This document shows, one piece after another, positions 53,063 to 55,943 of a stretch of 55,943 bases of DNA. The notes beneath the pieces are model-generated. The model was not told the DNA's origin. It worked only from the letters and a program-made list of their open reading frames with translations, and ran no database searches. Position numbers and translations under genes: made by a program. Where the stretch lies: assembly GCA_964536135.1 (NCBI GenBank), contig CAZHVM010000003.1:1-55943 (forward strand). Direction: 5' to 3'. Position 1 is the first letter of the stretch. Each line of letters opens with the position of its first letter. The DNA is from JAKPKF01 sp964536135 (GTDB lineage: Bacteria; Patescibacteriota; Dojkabacteria; SC72).

Positions 53063-53593
53063 ATGGAGGAATTAATATTAGAATTTCCAACTTATGCAAG
53101 GGAAAAAGATGCGAAAGCATATATTGACGAATTAACGAGCTCTAATTCTAAATTTAATGGTTGCGATGATTTAGAAAAATTTGAAGATTATCGAGAATGG
53201 GTTGATAGGGTTGTCGATTGGAACAAAGGCGTAAACTTACCAGAGGATTATGCACAAGCTATCACTTATTTTGTGGTTAGAGCTAAAGATAATAAACTTA
53301 TAGGTATGGTAAACATTAGATATGGAGTAACAGAAGAAAATGTCAAAAGAGGTGTGGGACATATTGGTAGTGGAGTTAGACCTACTGAAAGAGGAAAGGG
53401 ATATGGAACCGAGATTCTAAAAATATGTTTAGAAGAGTGCAAAAAATACAATTTACCAGAAATTCATTTGAATGTTAATAATGAGAATATCGGTGCAATA
53501 AGAACTATAGAAAAAAATAAAGGGAGATTAAATAAAAAGATTGTAATGGACAATGGGGAGATCTTGCTTAATTATATAATAGAGAATAATTAA
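53063..53593 (+). CDS. GNAT acetyltransferase (RimJ/RimL-like)
   Basis: A 176-residue acetyltransferase. The N-terminal LEFPTYAREKDAKAYIDELTS resembles RimJ/L-type GNATs. The acetyl-CoA loop is GVRPTERGKGYGTEILKICLEE near 112-133, and HLNVNNENIGAIRTIEKNKGRL follows, the standard alpha4 region with its Asn. AGGAAG lies eight bases before the ATG, a usable Shine-Dalgarno site. The substrate is unknown; relatives acetylate ribosomal proteins, antibiotics or amino acids. It is the first gene of a group with an S66 peptidase and an AlaRS-like protein, as seen in some peptide-nucleotide toxin resistance settings, but the 100-base gap leaves cotranscription open. Confidence 0.85.
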   Translation: MEELILEFPTYAREKDAKAYIDELTSSNSKFNGCDDLEKFEDYREWVDRVVDWNKGVNLPEDYAQAITYFVVRAKDNKLIGMVNIRYGVTEENVKRGVGHIGSGVRPTERGKGYGTEILKICLEECKKYNLPEIHLNVNNENIGAIRTIEKNKGRLNKKIVMDNGEILLNYIIENN

Positions 53594-53702
53594 GACTTTC
53601 GGACCCCAATAATCCTATCTTTGTAGACTTTTGTGATTTTTAGACATACCAACTATAAGAGTTGAATGAATAACGCTTTTATTGTACAATGAGCTTCAAT
53701 AA

Positions 53703-54692
53703 GTTGTTATATCAAGTCTTATTAAAAATAAACATAAAACAATAGGTATTATAACAACGTCGAGCCCAATTGATGGATTATCTGAAGAACAAATAGAAAA
53801 AGCGTATTCCTATCTTCGAAATAAGGGTTGGGTTATTAAAGAGGCTCCTATTTGTCGGAAAAGGGAGGGGTATCTTTCTGTTAGAAATATAGAGGAAAGA
53901 GTTAAATGTCTGCATGATTTTGTTATTGATAAAGATATTGATGTCATTATGTCCTTTTGGGGTGGTACGAATACTAATCAATTATTACCGTATCTTGATT
54001 ATGAGTTAATAAAGAAGAACCCTAAAATATATGTTGGTTATTCAGATACCTCCGCATTACTGTTAGCTATTACTAAGAAGACAAATCTTATTACATACCA
54101 TGGTCCAGCAGCAATCACATATTCTAAACCTGATTTAATGGAATATTGTTATGGATATTTCGAGAAAGCCATAAAGGGAGGCGAGTGGAGTATAGAAGAA
54201 CCAAAAAAGTATGCAGATGATTTGTATTTTCTTCGAGAAGAAGATGCAAATAGAAGAATATTTAAAAAAAATGAAGGGTTAAAGGTTTTCAGAAGTGGAG
54301 ATTGTGACGGGGAAGTTGTGGCTTCCAACTTGCAAACGCTTTTGGTATTAGCAGGAACAGAATATTTCCCTTCTTTAAAAAACAAGGTCTTGTTTGTTGA
54401 GGAAGCAGAGGATGAACAAACACCGATGATACATAGGTTCTTTACCCAATTGTCTTTGCTTAAGGATTTTAAGGATATTAAAGGTTTGGTTGTTGGTAAA
54501 TTTATGGATTATTCTAGAGTTTCTCAAGATAACTTGGAGACTATTTTTAAGGAGGTTTCAACAAGATTTAAAGGACCATTAATTTATGATGCTTCTTTTG
54601 GGCATACAGATCCAATTTTTACGATTCCTAACGGTGCTAGAGTTAAAATAAAGTCAAATTCTGGGGAGAAGATTAAATTCTACTATGATTGA
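53703..54692 (+). CDS. S66 family peptidase (LD-carboxypeptidase / MccF-like), start codon unclear
   Basis: The frame opens at 53703 after a stop and encodes about 330 residues. The N-terminal part KTIGIITTSSPIDGLSEEQIEKA then RNKGWVIKEAP, and SVRNIEERVKCLHDF, match the S66 start. IMSFWGGTNTNQLLPYLDYELI, the nucleophile Ser in GYSDTSALL, the Glu in LFVEEAED and the His in FGHTDPIFTIPNGA complete the family triad. No ATG, GTG or TTG occurs in frame before the conserved start, so translation must begin at a rare codon (ATA 53709 or ATT 53721) or the gene is damaged. An ATG at 53949 would delete the N-terminal domain. S66 enzymes trim murein peptides or inactivate microcin C-like aminoacyl nucleotides. 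Confidence 0.82.
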   Translation, partial: VVISSLIKNKHKTIGIITTSSPIDGLSEEQIEKAYSYLRNKGWVIKEAPICRKREGYLSVRNIEERVKCLHDFVIDKDIDVIMSFWGGTNTNQLLPYLDYELIKKNPKIYVGYSDTSALLLAITKKTNLITYHGPAAITYSKPDLMEYCYGYFEKAIKGGEWSIEEPKKYADDLYFLREEDANRRIFKKNEGLKVFRSGDCDGEVVASNLQTLLVLAGTEYFPSLKNKVLFVEEAEDEQTPMIHRFFTQLSLLKDFKDIKGLVVGKFMDYSRVSQDNLETIFKEVSTRFKGPLIYDASFGHTDPIFTIPNGARVKIKSNSGEKIKFYYD

Positions 54693-55830
54693 GCATTTAA
54701 AGGATGAATGTTGTGAAGACATCTCAACTAAAATTACAGATTTTTATAACTCTAAAGGGTTAGACTATCATGAGCCATTAGGGTTAATCCCAGGTGAAGA
54801 TGATAAAAGTGTCACCTTTACGTCTGCGACTATTAATAATTTCAAAGGATATTTAAGAGGGGAGGAAGAAATACCAGTTAATGGTGTATATACTATTCAG
54901 AATTGTCTTAGAACGCGGAATCTAGATTATAGGTATGAGCTTGAAAAAACTCCTAGATTTGGCAGTTATTTTAGAATGTTTGGACTTATAAGAAGGCCAG
55001 ACTTTTTATTAGAAACATATGCGGATACTATTGAATTTATTGAATCAGAATTAAAAGTTCCTTCAGAATCAATAGTGGTTCATAAATCTAGTGAACATAA
55101 GGTGTTCAACGAATTAATGAAAAAAAATTCGAAACAACATTGGCTTGAAGATAAAATTGATTGGTATAATTGGGAATATGGGGAGGAAGGCATTCGAGGA
55201 GAGGGTATTAGTATTGAAATACCTAATAAGTCAAATCCAACAGAAACACAAGTGATTGGAAATATTGTTGTTATATATAACAGTGATAAACCTATTGCTG
55301 TTGAGTTTGGCTTTGGTCTAGAAACAACAATGAGTCGATTGGAGGGTCTCCCACACCCAATATTTTCTTCTATTATAGGAGAGATATATCTTAAAAGAAA
55401 TAATAATTATGCTGATGAAAAAGATATCCTTTTCTTAGACTTTGCCAATATTCTTTATCATTTAGAAAAAAATAATGTAAAGCGAAGTACAAACATATAT
55501 GTTGATAGAACTATCAAACAATTATTTCAGGGATTATCTATGCAAATGCTTTTGACTTTAAGAGAAGTGTCAGATCTTAAGCCTTTGTTATCGGATTCTC
55601 AAGGTAGTTTATTTGAAGAGTTTGTAGGTTATAATTATTCGTTTCAAGGTAGGGCTTCCTTGTTTCTGAACTCTTGTAAACAAATAGTATCCAACTATAC
55701 AGGTGTTAGGGGTGAGGAGAAAATTAACAGAACGATTGAAAAAAGTGCTCGAAAATATGGATTTAACAAAGAACAGAAGGAAACTTTATTTAACTTTATG
55801 AACTCTCTTAATGGAAAATCTCTCAGTTAG
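54685..55830 (+). CDS. Alanyl-tRNA-synthetase-like catalytic domain protein
   Basis: A 381-residue protein. Residues 40-120 parallel the AlaRS active site: SVTFTSATINNFKGYLRGEE (motif 1 region), TIQNCLRTRNLD, then RFGSYFRMFGLI, where AlaRS has HHTFFEMLG. Near residue 205-230, GNIVVIYNSDKPIAVEFGFGLETTMSRLEG corresponds to AlaRS NLVFMQ ... DTGMGLERL. The motif 2 Glu (FEM) is replaced by Arg, and the motif 3 Arg (GLER) by Thr. No tRNA-recognition, editing or C-Ala domain is present. Thus it cannot be a normal AlaRS; it may activate or transfer an amino acid elsewhere. It overlaps the S66 gene by 8 bases and the methyltransferase by 20. Confidence 0.7.
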   Translation: MIEHLKDECCEDISTKITDFYNSKGLDYHEPLGLIPGEDDKSVTFTSATINNFKGYLRGEEEIPVNGVYTIQNCLRTRNLDYRYELEKTPRFGSYFRMFGLIRRPDFLLETYADTIEFIESELKVPSESIVVHKSSEHKVFNELMKKNSKQHWLEDKIDWYNWEYGEEGIRGEGISIEIPNKSNPTETQVIGNIVVIYNSDKPIAVEFGFGLETTMSRLEGLPHPIFSSIIGEIYLKRNNNYADEKDILFLDFANILYHLEKNNVKRSTNIYVDRTIKQLFQGLSMQMLLTLREVSDLKPLLSDSQGSLFEEFVGYNYSFQGRASLFLNSCKQIVSNYTGVRGEEKINRTIEKSARKYGFNKEQKETLFNFMNSLNGKSLS

Positions 55831-55943
55831 GGATATAAAAGACTTATCATATACCTCTTTTTTAGGACTTATCAACCAGTGGAATGTTCCACCAGGAGCT
55901 TATGAAACAGTTAACAAATGGGTTGAGTTTTCGAATATGAATG
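55811..55943 (+). CDS. SAM-dependent methyltransferase, N-terminal part (cut by window end)
   Basis: Forty-four codons remain, reading MENLSVRDIKDLSYTSFLGL and going on through INQWNVPPGAYETVNKWVEFSNM. The N-V-P-P-G-A-x-x-T-V-N-K-W pattern is the usual lead-in of a group of class I methyltransferases in which the SAM-binding strand follows directly. That strand is beyond the edge, so the call is based on this lead-in only. The start overlaps the AlaRS-like gene by 20 bases, which suggests translational coupling. Confidence 0.5.
   Translation, partial: MENLSVRDIKDLSYTSFLGLINQWNVPPGAYETVNKWVEFSNMN

Overview
This window is low-GC bacterial DNA using the standard code (TGA is a stop in several genes, for example at 10586-10588 and 54690-54692). 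The gene style suggests a Candidate Phyla Radiation (Patescibacteria) genome, possibly Dojkabacteria (WS6) or a relative. The signs are a proline--tRNA ligase without the bacterial editing insertion, an Elp3-type tRNA enzyme, an enlarged nucleoside diphosphate kinase, a SecA with an extra insertion, a tRNA gene without encoded CCA, very few Shine-Dalgarno sites, and many start codons lying 5-8 bases after a -10 box. The lineage is an inference; no rRNA or ribosomal protein gene is present to test it.

Layout. (1) Positions 1-24286 are a surface-polysaccharide island. The first four full genes plus the epimerase at 13106 make up the set expected for UDP-ManNAc3NAcA. Around them are eight glycosyltransferases of the GT2 and GT4 types (one only a C-terminal stub at the left edge), three large multi-membrane GT-C or polymerase-like proteins, two Wzx-type flippases and three methyltransferases (two FkbM, one with a zinc ribbon). 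(2) 24343-30621 holds a DUF3800 protein, a DUF456 membrane protein, a secreted protein, an M23 peptidase and secA. (3) 30701-36861 is a run with a zinc-ribbon acidic protein, two related GT4 enzymes, the initiating sugar transferase, recO and a large membrane-anchored Ig-like protein. (4) 36911-42220 holds tRNA-Lys(CUU), a Nudix protein, a NYN nuclease-like protein, a membrane protein, elp3, ndk and a family 4 uracil-DNA glycosylase that has lost two Fe-S cysteines. (5) 42238-50919 is an envelope block: polysaccharide deacetylase, an unknown protein, a subtilisin-like protease, a histidine-kinase remnant, a 59-residue membrane protein and a 1010-residue ELWxxDGT-repeat protein. (6) 51076-55943 holds proS, a DUF6624 protein, a GNAT acetyltransferase and an overlapping operon of an S66 (MccF/LD-carboxypeptidase) peptidase, an alanyl-tRNA-synthetase-like protein and a methyltransferase cut by the window edge.

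The polysaccharide genes probably work together: nucleotide-sugar synthesis, initiation on a lipid carrier (33490), chain extension by GT2/GT4 enzymes, decoration by methyltransferases, flipping by Wzx and further transfer or polymerisation by GT-C proteins. The best candidate for an undescribed system is the right-edge operon. There an AlaRS-like protein with altered class II motifs is translationally coupled to an S66 peptidase and a methyltransferase, which suggests aminoacyl-adenylate or aminoacyl-ester chemistry outside translation. The most pervasive unusual signal is the leaderless-type promoter arrangement.
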